A stretch of 64,000 bases of DNA, taken from Deltaproteobacteria bacterium ADurb.Bin207 (GTDB taxonomy: Bacteria > Myxococcota_A > Polyangia > Polyangiales > Polyangiaceae). Under the pieces are notes generated by a model. It searched no databases. It was not told where the DNA came from and was given only the letters and a program-made list of their open reading frames with translations. The first letter of the stretch is position 1. Every line of letters begins with the position of its first letter. This document shows, one piece after another, positions 14,623-24,585 of this stretch. The stretch covers positions 39,165 through 103,164 of the forward strand of contig MWCO01000014.1 in the NCBI GenBank assembly GCA_002070115.1, given 5' to 3'. The position numbers and the translations under genes were made by a program.

Positions 14623-15153
14623 TTAACGCTTCTCTACCTGGCTGAATTCGAGTTCGACCGGCGTTGCCCGGCCAAAAATCGATACTTTCACACGAAGCTT
14701 CTGCTTTTCCGGCTTCACCTCTTCTACCGTGCCAGAGAAATTCGCAAACGCTCCGTCGATCACACGAACCTCATCGCCCTCTTCAAAGGTTACCTGCGGC
14801 TTGGGCTTCATCGCCCCCTCCACCATCCCCTGCCGCAAACCATCGATCTCAGGCGCTTTGACCGGAGTCGGATTCTGGTTCCCTATGAACCCCGTCACCC
14901 GATTCGTCTCCTTGACCAAATGCCAAGTCTTTTCGTTCATCTCCATCTCGATGAACACATATCCCGGCAAACTCGTTTTCTGACGAACCCGCGTCTTACC
15001 TCCGGCTCGATGATCTTGCACCGTCTCGGTGGGAATCAAAATCTCACCGAAGGAATCCGTCATCTCATACTGCTTGATCCGCTCCTGAAGCCCAGACTTC
15101 ACCTTGGCCTCGTAGCCCGAATAAGTCTGGATGACGTACCACTTCTTTGCCAT
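14623..15153 (-). CDS. nusG: Transcription elongation/antitermination factor NusG
   Basis: A 176-residue factor with the NGN domain (KKWYVIQTYSGYE at the start, LPGYVFIEM in the middle) and a C-terminal KOW domain (EGDEVRVIDGAFANFSGTVE). NGN binds the beta' clamp and KOW contacts Rho or S10. The frame stays open 61 codons upstream into secE, but the ATG at 15153 has a GGAG sequence just upstream and gives the family's N terminus. It follows secE by 14 bp, as in most bacteria. Confidence 0.97.
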   Translation of the reverse strand: MAKKWYVIQTYSGYEAKVKSGLQERIKQYEMTDSFGEILIPTETVQDHRAGGKTRVRQKTSLPGYVFIEMEMNEKTWHLVKETNRVTGFIGNQNPTPVKAPEIDGLRQGMVEGAMKPKPQVTFEEGDEVRVIDGAFANFSGTVEEVKPEKQKLRVKVSIFGRATPVELEFSQVEKR

Positions 15154-15167
15154 GGGATTCTCCGGGG

Positions 15168-15755
15168 TCAGGCGCGGTAAACGAGGTCGGTCACGAACCC
15201 CCAGAACCGATCCAAGAGCATAAAATAAACCGTTGCAATAATGCTCGCCACCACTACCACTACTGTTCCCGTGGTGACCTCTTTTTTGTTCGGCCAGGTC
15301 ACCTTGGCTAACTCCGCCGCCGCCTCGTCCACCCATGCACGGGTGTCCTCACGGCGACGAACATAAATAAAAGCAGCAATCGCGGCCAGACCTCCCACCA
15401 CCATGCCCCACGTGTCTCGTGCATCCTCGCCCACGTACGTGATCCATCCCACCTTGTCCACCACACTCTGTGTCGATGCCAACTTGGTCCATACGCTCGA
15501 TACTGAGCGACCAAACACATAAGCGAGTGCAATTCCCACCGCAAAAAAACCGGACATCACGTAACGAGTCGCACCAAGCTGCGTGGGACTCAGCCCTTGG
15601 GCCACATCCTCCCCCACACGAACCACGAGCTTCTCTTCCCCCTCATCGACGTTCGCATCCACAAGGGCGTCGACTTGCTCGCGGTCAGACTCCGACGACT
15701 CCGACGTCGTCTCGTCATCCCGTTCGCTTTTGTTGTCGGCATCTACCCTGGCCAT
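15168..15755 (-). CDS. secE: Preprotein translocase subunit SecE
   Basis: A 195-residue SecE of the long type. An acidic N-terminal tail (about 1-60) is followed by two membrane segments (about 65-85 and 115-135), then the conserved amphipathic helix (ELAKVTWPNKKEV) and the last membrane helix. This last part is the essential SecE core that clamps SecY. The acidic tail is longer than in E. coli (127 residues in all). It lies between tRNA-Trp and nusG in the standard order. Confidence 0.93.
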   Translation of the reverse strand: MARVDADNKSERDDETTSESSESDREQVDALVDANVDEGEEKLVVRVGEDVAQGLSPTQLGATRYVMSGFFAVGIALAYVFGRSVSSVWTKLASTQSVVDKVGWITYVGEDARDTWGMVVGGLAAIAAFIYVRRREDTRAWVDEAAAELAKVTWPNKKEVTTGTVVVVVASIIATVYFMLLDRFWGFVTDLVYRA

Positions 15756-15790
15756 GGAATGCTCCTGGTACCTGACTCATCACTACCCGA

Positions 15791-15809
15791 AAGCTTTGAA
15801 GAAAAGCTT
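15791..15809 (-). promoter_or_regulatory. Hairpin between tRNA-Trp and secE
   Basis: AAGCTTT (15791-15797) pairs with AAAGCTT (15803-15809) in the 77-bp spacer between the tRNA 3' end and the secE start. It may mark the site where the tRNA is cut from the secE mRNA. No U run is present. Confidence 0.25.
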
Positions 15810-15832
15810 GGGTCCACTCGGATCGAAGAGGG

Positions 15833-15905
15833 CAGGGGCGGCGGGACTCGAACCCGAAACCTGCGGATTTGGAATCCGCTGCTCTACCAGTTGAGCTACA
15901 CCCCT
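15833..15905 (-). tRNA. tRNA-Trp (anticodon CCA)
   Basis: A 73-base cloverleaf on the minus strand with acceptor stem AGGGGTG/CGCCCCT, D-arm GCTC..GAGC, anticodon loop with CCA, and T-loop TTCGAGT. The first T-stem pair (49-65) is mismatched. It sits between rpmG and secE, a conserved position for trpT-like genes in many Proteobacteria. Confidence 0.96.
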
Positions 15906-15946
15906 TCGTGATTGCGAGGAGAACTTCCCCGATCGTCACGGTGTAT

Positions 15947-16099
15947 TTATTTCGTCTCTCGATGTACCGTATGCCGTTTGCACGTTGGACAGTACTTTTT
16001 CATCTCCAAGGAGGGTTTCGTTTCTCGCACTCTTGTCGTTCGATAATTCCGCGCCGCGCATTCCACACAAGCCAAAACTACCTTGAGGCGATCTCCCAA
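15947..16099 (-). CDS. rpmG: 50S ribosomal protein L33 (zinc-binding form)
   Basis: A 50-residue L33 read from a TTG start at 16099. A TAA stop lies two codons upstream of this TTG in the same frame, so no ATG start is possible; the next in-frame start is too late. The sequence has both CxxC pairs (CVEC at 11-14 and CPTC at 37-40), so it is the zinc-binding 'C+' form, and it ends with the typical [10 protein letters not shown]. It starts 8 bases after the tuf stop, and a GGAG at the end of tuf can act as its ribosome binding site. Confidence 0.95.
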   Translation of the reverse strand: MGDRLKVVLACVECAARNYRTTRVRETKPSLEMKKYCPTCKRHTVHRETK

Positions 16100-16107
16100 C
16101 GGTTATC

Positions 16108-17298
<1,191 letters not shown>

Positions 17299-17377
17299 GA
17301 CGGTCTCTCCAAGTGAGATCGAACGCAGTCGACAAAACACGCAACACGCAAGGCCCATGACGGGACTTACGCTGCGG

Positions 17378-17450
17378 AGCCCACCACCGGGCTCGAACCG
17401 GTGACCTCGTCCTTACCAAGGACGTGCTCTACCTACTGAGCTAGGTGGGC
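17378..17450 (-). tRNA. tRNA-Thr (anticodon GGT)
   Basis: A 73-base cloverleaf with acceptor stem GCCCACC/GGTGGGC, D-arm GCTC..GAGC, anticodon GGT in the loop after GTCCTT, and T-arm CCGGTTCGAGCCCGG. It is the last tRNA before tuf, the same place as thrT in E. coli. CCA is not encoded in full (CCG follows the discriminator). Confidence 0.96.
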
Positions 17451-17467
17451 TGATAATGGTGAGGTGG

Positions 17468-17540
17468 AGCGGGAGACGGGGTTCGAACCCGCGACGTTCA
17501 GCTTGGAAGGCTGACGCTCTACCAACTGAGCTACTCCCGC
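17468..17540 (-). tRNA. tRNA-Gly (anticodon TCC)
   Basis: A 73-base cloverleaf with acceptor GCGGGAG/CTCCCGC, anticodon stem TCAGC/GCTGA with loop CTTCCAA (anticodon TCC), and T-loop TTCGAAC. It is 17 bases from tRNA-Thr(GGT). Same place as glyT in E. coli. Confidence 0.96.
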
Positions 17541-17588
17541 ATACGATCGATCATTCCTTCCGTGTGTTGATTCATGGGTCCAATGGGG

Positions 17589-17671
<83 letters not shown>

Positions 17672-17735
17672 GAACGATTTAAGCGATTGGTCCGTCTTCT
17701 CCTTGGGGCTCGCGCCACGCTGCTAGATATTGCAG

Positions 17736-17808
17736 AGCTAGCGAGGGGACTTGAACCCCTAACATCCGGTTTACAAAACCGGTGCTCTACCGATTGAGCT
17801 ACGCCAGC
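17736..17808 (-). tRNA. tRNA-Thr (anticodon TGT)
   Basis: A 73-base cloverleaf with acceptor GCTGGCG/CGCTAGC (one G-U pair), anticodon stem CCGGT/ACCGG with loop TTTGTAA (anticodon TGT), and T-loop TTCAAGT. It is the first gene of the tRNA-tuf unit, about 78 bases after the predicted -10 element. Confidence 0.96.
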
Positions 17809-17885
17809 CTGGGAAAACCCAGTCCACGTTGATGTGGACCAACTGGCCCCAAGACGAACCGCTGGGGCGCGCCAAGGGAGGCGTA

Positions 17886-17914
17886 AGCGTAGCTCCGAGT
17901 ACCTCGCGTGTCAA
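17886..17914 (-). promoter_or_regulatory. Sigma70-type promoter of the tRNA-tuf unit
   Basis: On the minus strand a perfect -35 TTGACA (17909-17914) is followed, after exactly 17 bases, by TACGCT (17886-17891, four of six matching TATAAT). The bases after the -10 are GC-rich, as in promoters under stringent control. The leader before the first tRNA contains a 6-bp hairpin GTCCAC/GTGGAC (17822-17839). The stretch 17915-18097, towards the radical SAM gene, shows no other recognisable element. Confidence 0.7.
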
Positions 17915-18097
17915 GGAGATCTTTTTAGCCCATGCACTTTCTGTGCAAGTTGAGGCTCCTGCAGGCGATGGCATGCGATTTCATGCACCTAAAATGCAGA
18001 TATCCATGCATGACCCGAGCCTACTCGGCGGACTTGCGCTCGCAACTCTCCCACACCACAGTCAGCTTCGCAACCCCAAACCCGAATACCACCACCC

Positions 18098-19192
18098 ATG
18101 CCTCATCCATTCCCCCATCGGCTCACCATCTTCTCCCCCCATATCACCCCAACCCCTCGGATCCTGTTTTGGGAAACTACCGGCGCATGCAACCTTCGCT
18201 GCGTTCATTGCCGACGAGAATGGACCGATGCTCCCCCGAATGAATTGTCGACCGATGAGGTCAAACGGCTCATCATCGACGCCATCGCGCAGACCAATTG
18301 GCACTCCATCCTCGTTTTCTCCGGGGGCGAGCCTCTCATGCGTCCCGACCTCGAAGAACTCATCGCCTATTGCACCACCCAAGGTGTCGTTCCTGCTGTC
18401 GCAACCAACGCAACCCTCGTGGATGATCTTGTTGCACAAAAATTCAAGCAACTCGGCGTGTCACGCGTCAGCGTGAGCCTCGATGGCGCAAACGCAAAAA
18501 CCCACGACGCGTTTCGAGGATTGCATGGCTCGTTCGACGATGCGCTGCGCGGAATTCGCTCCCTTCGAAAAGCGGGTGTCGATGTGCAAATCAACGTCAC
18601 CTTCACCAAAGCGAATCGTGATGAGGCTTCTGACATGCTCGACTTGGTGCAGATGCTCGACGCTTGCGCGTTGCATGTCTTTCTTCTCGTACCGGTCGGC
18701 TGCGGTGTCGAATTGCCCGATGACGTTCGATTGGATGCCGCGGAAGTCGAACGATTGCTCACCTTTTTCGATGAGCAAGCCAGCGAACGAGACCTCGAGG
18801 TCCGCGCGACTTGCGCACCCCAATCGCAGCGAATCCGTCAGCAACGCGCCCGCGCGCGACAGCGCAAAGGCTTGCCCGAGGCGAGAGGTCTTGCCCCCTC
18901 CTCGAAAGGCTGCCTGGCCGGTGGCGGTATCCTGTTCATCGATGCCGTCGGCAAGGTTTTCCCCTGCGGATACCTGCCCATGCAGGCGGGAGACTTACGA
19001 ACCACACCGCTCAAAACCATCCTCGAAACTTCCGAACTGCTGTCGTCGTTACGCGATGTCACCAAACTGGAAGGACGATGTCATGGTTGCGAGTACGATC
19101 AGATTTGTGGGGGATGTCGAGCACGCGCGCTCGGCACGACCGGTCGTCTATTCGATGAAGAGCCTTCCTGCCCGATGAATATGATTCGTTGA
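18098..19192 (+). CDS. Radical SAM/SPASM protein (AhbD/NirJ-like)
   Basis: A 364-residue enzyme. The radical SAM motif CNLRCVHC (near residues 31-38) binds the catalytic [4Fe-4S]; FSGGEPLMRPD is the SAM-contacting GGE motif. The C terminus is a SPASM domain with at least six cysteines (CLAGGG; FPCGYLP; then CHGCEYDQICGGCRA and a last CP) for one or two auxiliary clusters. Closest in layout are AhbD/NirJ (haem side-chain chemistry) and PqqE-like enzymes. The motif WETTGACNLRCVHCRREW is close to the AhbD/NirJ pattern, but the substrate cannot be assigned, and there is no precursor peptide or haem gene next to it. There is no clear ribosome binding site before the chosen ATG. Confidence 0.8.
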   Translation: MPHPFPHRLTIFSPHITPTPRILFWETTGACNLRCVHCRREWTDAPPNELSTDEVKRLIIDAIAQTNWHSILVFSGGEPLMRPDLEELIAYCTTQGVVPAVATNATLVDDLVAQKFKQLGVSRVSVSLDGANAKTHDAFRGLHGSFDDALRGIRSLRKAGVDVQINVTFTKANRDEASDMLDLVQMLDACALHVFLLVPVGCGVELPDDVRLDAAEVERLLTFFDEQASERDLEVRATCAPQSQRIRQQRARARQRKGLPEARGLAPSSKGCLAGGGILFIDAVGKVFPCGYLPMQAGDLRTTPLKTILETSELLSSLRDVTKLEGRCHGCEYDQICGGCRARALGTTGRLFDEEPSCPMNMIR

Positions 19193-19242
19193 ATCACGCT
19201 CCGGAGCTTGGTTTCGGCGTGCGGCGCAGACCGCATCCGCAC

Positions 19243-20409
19243 TTACGGCGAGTCAGGTTTGCCTGCCATCTGGTCCAGGGCCCGTTGCAGGTCCTGTTCC
19301 GAAAAAGGGAGCTTGGCAAGCGCGGCATTGGCCGTATCGTATGCCCGTTGGATGTCTCGCTGGGCCTCCTTGGCCCGCTGGACCCACGATGATGATTCTC
19401 CGGTTCGTTGCGCCATGGCGATCGTGCTGTCCATCATCTTGAGCCCCTTGTCCAACAACACGCGATAACGAAGTTGCATGGCTCCTTCGAACAACTCTTT
19501 TTGCCGCTCGGTTTTCGCGGACGCAGGCGGCCTGATCCGCATGATATCAGCATGCAGTTGTTGATACATGCGTCCCACACGATACCCTGCCATCGCCGAC
19601 CAATGGGAGTCATAAGCACGCATCGCCGTCGCATACGCATCCTGTGCGTCGAGCAGCGATTGACAGCGTTGCTCCAGCGCCTCGGAGAAGTCCGCCGGTC
19701 TTGGATCGAATAGGATTTGTTCTCCTTGCATGCGAAGTACTTCGCCCAAGGCAAAGAATACCTGGGCGACGCCGACGGTGAGCTTTCCGGTATCGAGCCA
19801 TCCTTGCTCTTCGATCAACCCACGCGCTTTTCCAATGGATAGCATCGCGCCTTTCCAGTCGCCTTGCTGAGCAAGTCCCATGCCGCGAGCGCCAAGAGCC
19901 TCGATTCGATCGACGATGGACAGATCGGGACGTGACAACATCGTGTTTCCCAATTGCAAAAGCGAGTTCCAGTCTTCGCCCCGGCTGGACAAGCGGCTGG
20001 CTCGAATCAACGCGCCGAGGGTTTCTTGTCGGTCTGCAAACCGATCGATGAGCTTGCGATATCGTTCGAGCGCCTCTTTTTCGCGACCGATTTGCTCCCA
20101 TGCGAATCCGCCGTTGAATAACGCCGCTGGCGCGTGGGGACCGTCGGGCTCCAACGATACGATTCGGTCGAATGCCTCTGCCGCACTCGCCCATTGACCT
20201 TGGAGTAGCAACGCATTGGCTTTCTGCATTCGTACCGAAACCGTTCCCGCATCATCAGCCGTTACGTAGACCGTCGGAAGCGTCATGGCAGGTTGCGTTC
20301 CCGCTACCCGCGCGGGCTGTTGGCTTTCCACCCCCCCCGCGCAGCCAAGCAAAAGCAGCGATAACCCCACCAGTCGACCGTTCTTGACGTTCTGCGTGAT
20401 ACGCGTCAT
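19243..20409 (-). CDS. TPR-type lipoprotein
   Basis: A 388-residue lipoprotein. The ATG at 20409 has an AAGGGTG ribosome binding site and gives a signal peptide ending in the lipobox LLLLGC, so the mature protein starts at Cys of CAGG. The rest is helical with tetratricopeptide-like pairs (ALLLQGQWASAAEAFDRI, AALFNGGFAWEQIGREKEAL). Such proteins act as envelope scaffolds. The frame runs 36 codons further upstream, but that would bury the signal peptide. Function unknown. Divergent from the small YdcH-like gene. Confidence 0.7.
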   Translation of the reverse strand: MTRITQNVKNGRLVGLSLLLLGCAGGVESQQPARVAGTQPAMTLPTVYVTADDAGTVSVRMQKANALLLQGQWASAAEAFDRIVSLEPDGPHAPAALFNGGFAWEQIGREKEALERYRKLIDRFADRQETLGALIRASRLSSRGEDWNSLLQLGNTMLSRPDLSIVDRIEALGARGMGLAQQGDWKGAMLSIGKARGLIEEQGWLDTGKLTVGVAQVFFALGEVLRMQGEQILFDPRPADFSEALEQRCQSLLDAQDAYATAMRAYDSHWSAMAGYRVGRMYQQLHADIMRIRPPASAKTERQKELFEGAMQLRYRVLLDKGLKMMDSTIAMAQRTGESSSWVQRAKEAQRDIQRAYDTANAALAKLPFSEQDLQRALDQMAGKPDSP

Positions 20410-20540
20410 CGTTTCATCACCCTTCTTGGCTTGTATCGTGTTCGGGGCCAACTGCGCGATCATGAGCAGATGGTCTTTTGTCATCATACGACCAACATCG
20501 CCTCGGTCGTCAGACACCTTCCGCCACGGAGGTATCGACC

Positions 20541-20759
20541 ATGAGAAGAATTGGGGCAGCCGATAGCGACACTCTGGCCACGCTCATGGCTGAGCACCGT
20601 GCGCTCGATGAACGTATCTGCCAATTGGGTCGACAACGATTCCTGACGCCCGATGAACAACTCGAGATTCGAACCCTCAAGAAACTGAAGTTAGCAAAAA
20701 AAGACAGAATCGCCGTATTGGAACGTCGTGATTCCTTCGATCGGCGCGGAAACCCCTAA
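20541..20759 (+). CDS. YdcH-like DUF465 small protein
   Basis: A 72-residue, highly charged protein with the DUF465 pattern (EHRALDERICQL, then IRTLKKLKLAKKDRI), which folds as a helical hairpin. The ATG at 20541 is 8 bases after GGAGGT, which decides the start over an upstream one at 20478. The family is widespread in Proteobacteria with unclear function. It ends 7 bp from the convergent lipoprotein gene. Confidence 0.75.
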   Translation: MRRIGAADSDTLATLMAEHRALDERICQLGRQRFLTPDEQLEIRTLKKLKLAKKDRIAVLERRDSFDRRGNP

Positions 20760-20766
20760 ACGGGCA

Positions 20767-21288
20767 TCACGACTCGTCGGGTTCGTCCGTCTCGGACGAT
20801 TTCGTGTTGGAATCCTCGGGCTTCGAGTCGGTCGATGGGCTGTCCGTATCATCGGGGAAAACGCCTACGCCGAATACATCTTGATTGAGGTCGCGCAGCG
20901 CCTCATCGAGGGTATCCATCCATTCTTTGCGCAGGGAACCCGGACGTTGTTTTTCAAGGGCGCGAGCGATCCCGAACCAGTAGCGAGCGTGGGCGCGAAA
21001 CGCTTTGTCACCGGAAGTGGCCGAGGGCGTTTCCGTAGTCACGGCGGATTCATCCTGGTGACCGCTGAGACGGTAGTCATTGAGACCTCGCAAATAGGCA
21101 TACCGAGCGCGATCGGCGTGGCTCAACGAGTCGATATCCGGCTCGAGAGCGCGAAATAACGCAAGCGCCTGCTCGTGGTGATTGGACTGATAATGCCTTT
21201 CCGCACGGTTCAAGTCGTCCAGATAGGTCGCACAACCGAACGTACCTACTGTCGCAACACAAACCATGGATGCGATAATCCAGCGCAT
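20767..21288 (-). CDS. Small TPR-like lipoprotein
   Basis: A 173-residue protein with a signal peptide and lipobox (VGTFGC, Cys19). Two helical repeats follow (LNRAERHYQSNHHEQALALFRAL, then ARYAYLRGLNDYRL), then an acidic, Ser/Thr/Asp-rich disordered tail of about 30 residues. Function unknown. Upstream lies a short hairpin GCCTAT/ATAGGC (21299-21316) in the 200-bp gap before the kinase gene, which must also hold the divergent kinase promoter; no clear -10/-35 is seen. Confidence 0.65.
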   Translation of the reverse strand: MRWIIASMVCVATVGTFGCATYLDDLNRAERHYQSNHHEQALALFRALEPDIDSLSHADRARYAYLRGLNDYRLSGHQDESAVTTETPSATSGDKAFRAHARYWFGIARALEKQRPGSLRKEWMDTLDEALRDLNQDVFGVGVFPDDTDSPSTDSKPEDSNTKSSETDEPDES

Positions 21289-21488
21289 GACCTTCGCAGC
21301 CTATCGAACAATAGGCGATGGAATCAAGCTACCTGTTGGTAGGTTGCACTTTCTTTCCCACCGACACCGTCCCAGGCCGAATCGCCCAGTCGGGGGTTGC
21401 AGTTCCAACGCTCCAGTGACATCTGTGCGGAGTGTGGCATTTTAAGCGAGATGGTTGCATGCGCATGGGTGAACGGTAGGAGAACGAC

Positions 21489-23495
21489 ATGACGGAGGCG
21501 TCAGGCCCAGCCATGAAGCAGTCCCAAGCGCCCCCCGGCGCGGGGGGGTTCCCCAAACGATTCGGGAAGTACACACTGCTGCGCCCTCTTGCGACCGGAG
21601 GGATGGCGGAACTGTATCTCGCTCTTCAAAAAAGCGTTGCAGGATTCGAAAAACTCATCGTCATCAAACGCATCCTGCCCTCGATGAACTCAGATCCGGC
21701 GTTCATCGATATGCTGCTGCACGAAGCACGCATCGCCGCAACCCTTTCGCACCCCAATGTCGTGCAGATCTTCGATGTAGGATTCGCCGAAGGCGCTTTC
21801 TACATCGCCATGGAGCACATTCACGGCGAAGACCTGCGCTCCATCGTCCATCAAATGAAAAAACTCCGCATGACGGAGTTCCCGCTCGAACACGCTCTCG
21901 CCATTGTCGTCGGTATGTGCGCGGGGCTCGCGTACGCCCATGAAAAACATGGCCTCGATGACGAACCGTTACGTATCGTGCATCGCGACATCTCTCCGCA
22001 AAACGTGATCGTTACCTATTCCGGGGACATCAAGATCGTCGATTTTGGAATCGCAAAAAGCGGCGAAGGGATGGGAGAAGACACGAAAAGCGGCCGACTC
22101 AAGGGCAAAGTTCCCTATATGTCCCCCGAACAGGCTCGTGGGGAAGAGATCGATTGGCGGAGCGATATCTTCTCGTTGGGCATCATCCTGTTCGAATTAA
22201 CCACCGGAAAACGTCTGTTCAAGGGAAGAAATGAACTAGAAACCCTTCGTCTCATCTGCGATCGCGAATACCCACCCCCCAGGCAAGTCAAACCAGGTTA
22301 CCCCCCTCGTCTCGATGCCATCGTCACCAAAGCGCTCGCCAAAGACCGAACCGCTCGATACCAAAGCGCGCGTCAGATGCAAGCGGACCTCGAAGCGTAT
22401 ATCCGAGAGGAAAGAGTTGCCGTCTCCCCGCTGGGATTGCGGGATTGGATGCAAAAACTCTACGGAGACAAGCTTACCGAGCAGCAAGATACCTTGCACG
22501 ATCTGAAGCAACTCGCCGATGTCATTGCCGAGCAACACGCCATCGAAGGCACGGACGATTTTCATGATTCATCGTCGGGAGCCACAGGTTTTTCCATGGC
22601 GCCTGGGCCTACGCCCGCCGTGGAGCGAAGTCCCATACCGACCAAACGCAGCCCCCTTGTAGCCGTCCTACTTGCCGTGGTTTTGGGGGGAGCCCTGTCG
22701 CTGGGATTGTTCCTGCTGCTGCGTACGCCTTCGGTTTCTCCACCGACGGTTGCGATGGCACCTACGGCCTCACAAGTCCCAGTTCCTAGTTACGGCACGG
22801 TCCGCCTGATCACACGACCAAGCGGTGCCTCCATCTGGATCGACGGCTCCCTTCGTTCCGAAAAAACGCCCGCTACCATCGATAAACTACCGCAAAATAC
22901 GCCGATCTCCATTCGCCTCACCATGGAAGGCTACGCCCCCGTACGTCAAGAAGTGACGCTCACCAACGATTCACCTGAAGCGATCGAACGAGATCTCGTC
23001 GCCGGCACCGTGACCGTCGCCGTCACCACCCAAACGCCCGGCGCCAAACTGTTCATCGATGACAAAGTGTACGATGGGCTGCAAGCCGAAGGACTATCCG
23101 CCGATGAGGAGCATAAAATCGTGCTGGCGGCGAACGGATATCAATCCCGCACGATGCGGTTTCGCGCCGGTCCCAATGAACGTAAAGAATTCACGCTCAA
23201 CCTGGAACGGGAAGGCGTAACCAAACCCAAAGCCGCCGTGACTGCCGATACTCCAGCACCCAAACCCGAGCCCACCCACCAGGGACAAGGCAAACTCAAC
23301 GTCAGTTCACGGGGCGGGTATTGCAACGTCTTCATCGCTGGCCGATCCCATGGCCCAACCCCCGTCGGAGGAATCGTTCTTCCCGCGGGAAATCACGTGG
23401 TTACGTGCAAACCGACAGAAGGTGCCGCCAAGTCCATGGGGGTAACCATCACCGCAGATCAAACATCGAGGATCACGTTTCAACTCGATGGTTGA
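21489..23495 (+). CDS. Membrane Ser/Thr protein kinase with PEGA domains
   Basis: A 668-residue Hanks-type kinase. The kinase domain (about 27-300) is complete: Gly-rich LATGGMAELY, Lys60, Glu79, HRDISPQN (165-172) and DFG (185-187), then APE-like MSPEQARG. It is expected to phosphorylate Ser/Thr in the cytoplasm. One membrane helix (about 390-412) is followed by three periplasmic PEGA-type beta modules (about 436-490, 507-565, 600-667). The second has the pattern TPGAKLFIDDKVY. PEGA kinases are abundant in Myxococcota and are thought to sense the envelope. No partner phosphatase or FHA protein is next to it. Confidence 0.92.
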   Translation: MTEASGPAMKQSQAPPGAGGFPKRFGKYTLLRPLATGGMAELYLALQKSVAGFEKLIVIKRILPSMNSDPAFIDMLLHEARIAATLSHPNVVQIFDVGFAEGAFYIAMEHIHGEDLRSIVHQMKKLRMTEFPLEHALAIVVGMCAGLAYAHEKHGLDDEPLRIVHRDISPQNVIVTYSGDIKIVDFGIAKSGEGMGEDTKSGRLKGKVPYMSPEQARGEEIDWRSDIFSLGIILFELTTGKRLFKGRNELETLRLICDREYPPPRQVKPGYPPRLDAIVTKALAKDRTARYQSARQMQADLEAYIREERVAVSPLGLRDWMQKLYGDKLTEQQDTLHDLKQLADVIAEQHAIEGTDDFHDSSSGATGFSMAPGPTPAVERSPIPTKRSPLVAVLLAVVLGGALSLGLFLLLRTPSVSPPTVAMAPTASQVPVPSYGTVRLITRPSGASIWIDGSLRSEKTPATIDKLPQNTPISIRLTMEGYAPVRQEVTLTNDSPEAIERDLVAGTVTVAVTTQTPGAKLFIDDKVYDGLQAEGLSADEEHKIVLAANGYQSRTMRFRAGPNERKEFTLNLEREGVTKPKAAVTADTPAPKPEPTHQGQGKLNVSSRGGYCNVFIAGRSHGPTPVGGIVLPAGNHVVTCKPTEGAAKSMGVTITADQTSRITFQLDG

Positions 23496-23804
23496 ACCCG
23501 ACGATCCCGCTACCTCGCTACCCGTGGATCACGCTGTCTCCGGGGCCCATCATCTACTTCGACGCCGCTCACTGTCTCGATCGCCCTTGCCTCGAATCAG
23601 AACGCCTCGCACCCCTGTCTTGGTTTCATCGTATTTGTTCCTGTTATCTCCGTATCCTCACCGAAGTCCTGACTCTCCGAACATCACAAATCATCCAACC
23701 GTCCCACGAACCAACGCGTCTGTGTCGTCGTCTGTTGTATCTTTGCCTCTTGGATGGATGTGGTTTGCCTTAACCCATGAGCGTCTGTCCAAGGAGCGTC
23801 AGAT
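23496..23804 (+). other. 309-bp spacer with no gene seen
   Basis: No ORF with convincing composition, no hairpin with a U run and no strong promoter is visible. An AAGGAG at about 23792 is the ribosome binding site of the next lipoprotein gene. The stretch is pyrimidine-rich on the plus strand and may hold the promoter of that gene. Confidence 0.6.
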
Positions 23805-24539
23805 ATGCGTGTCATGACATGGCTGTTGGGTCTGACTCTGCTCGTAGGATGCTGCAAAGAAAAGCAAAAACCCGATCCGTTGGATATGGACCCCGTTTCT
23901 GTCTCCCCCGCCAATCCAACCACGACATTACCTTCCCCAGAACCCGTTCCGGCACAACCCGCAATGGTCTGGGAAGAATCGACCATCAAAACCATCCCAG
24001 ACCACTGCAGCGATGCGAAAGCGGTGCTCGCGGTCATCACCCACGAAGCCTATTCGAAACCTGGTTTCGAATGGAAATGGGTGAGGCAAGTCATGCTCGC
24101 CAATCCCCAGTTCACGGTAGTGCCTCATGCGGCCTTGATGCCAGGCATGGTCACGTTTCAAGACTACGACTACGGTACCTCCAACGCCAAGGCTCTCGTG
24201 GCTCATTGCGGTCATGGCGGCACCTGCAATCAAGTGGCCAAAGCCTACAAACGAATCGTCCGATCGAGCAAACCTACCGTGTATTGCGGCCCGGTTCCTG
24301 GCCTCGGAAAGCCAGTGTCCGCTGTGCCTTTGTGGCTCGATGGTGGACCCAAAGCCAACTTGCCCCAGTCCGGCGACGTGATCAGTCAGTGTGCTCGCCT
24401 TGCTGCTTGCGCCTTGGTCAAAGATCAAACGATTCCGGGAGATCCAGGATTGGAATGCCAGCGCGCTCCATCGCGTTTTGCTTTGGCGTGCGCAAGCAAA
24501 GCCAGTTGCGCAGAGGTCAACGCTTGCGCCGGACGATGA
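23805..24539 (+). CDS. Cysteine-rich lipoprotein, function unknown
   Basis: A 244-residue protein with signal peptide and lipobox LLVGC (Cys16; a second Cys follows). A Pro/Thr/Ser linker (about 25-60) leads to a domain with ten or so Cys, among them CSDAKAV, AHCGHGGTC, QCARLAACALV and the final CASKASCAEVNAC, suggesting several disulfides and export. An AAGGAG lies upstream at good distance. I do not recognise the family; the paired cysteines resemble Myxococcota lipoproteins of unknown function. It converges with the rmlD-like gene, 46 bp away. Confidence 0.65.
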   Translation: MRVMTWLLGLTLLVGCCKEKQKPDPLDMDPVSVSPANPTTTLPSPEPVPAQPAMVWEESTIKTIPDHCSDAKAVLAVITHEAYSKPGFEWKWVRQVMLANPQFTVVPHAALMPGMVTFQDYDYGTSNAKALVAHCGHGGTCNQVAKAYKRIVRSSKPTVYCGPVPGLGKPVSAVPLWLDGGPKANLPQSGDVISQCARLAACALVKDQTIPGDPGLECQRAPSRFALACASKASCAEVNACAGR

Positions 24540-24585
24540 AGCACACCTGAAACGCCCGCATCCCATTCACTTCGAAATGGGCTCG

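Noticed and set aside
24558..24582. Possible terminator (CCCATT/AATGGG) between the cysteine-rich lipoprotein and rmlD-like genes
   Set aside because: A 6-bp stem without a U run on either strand.
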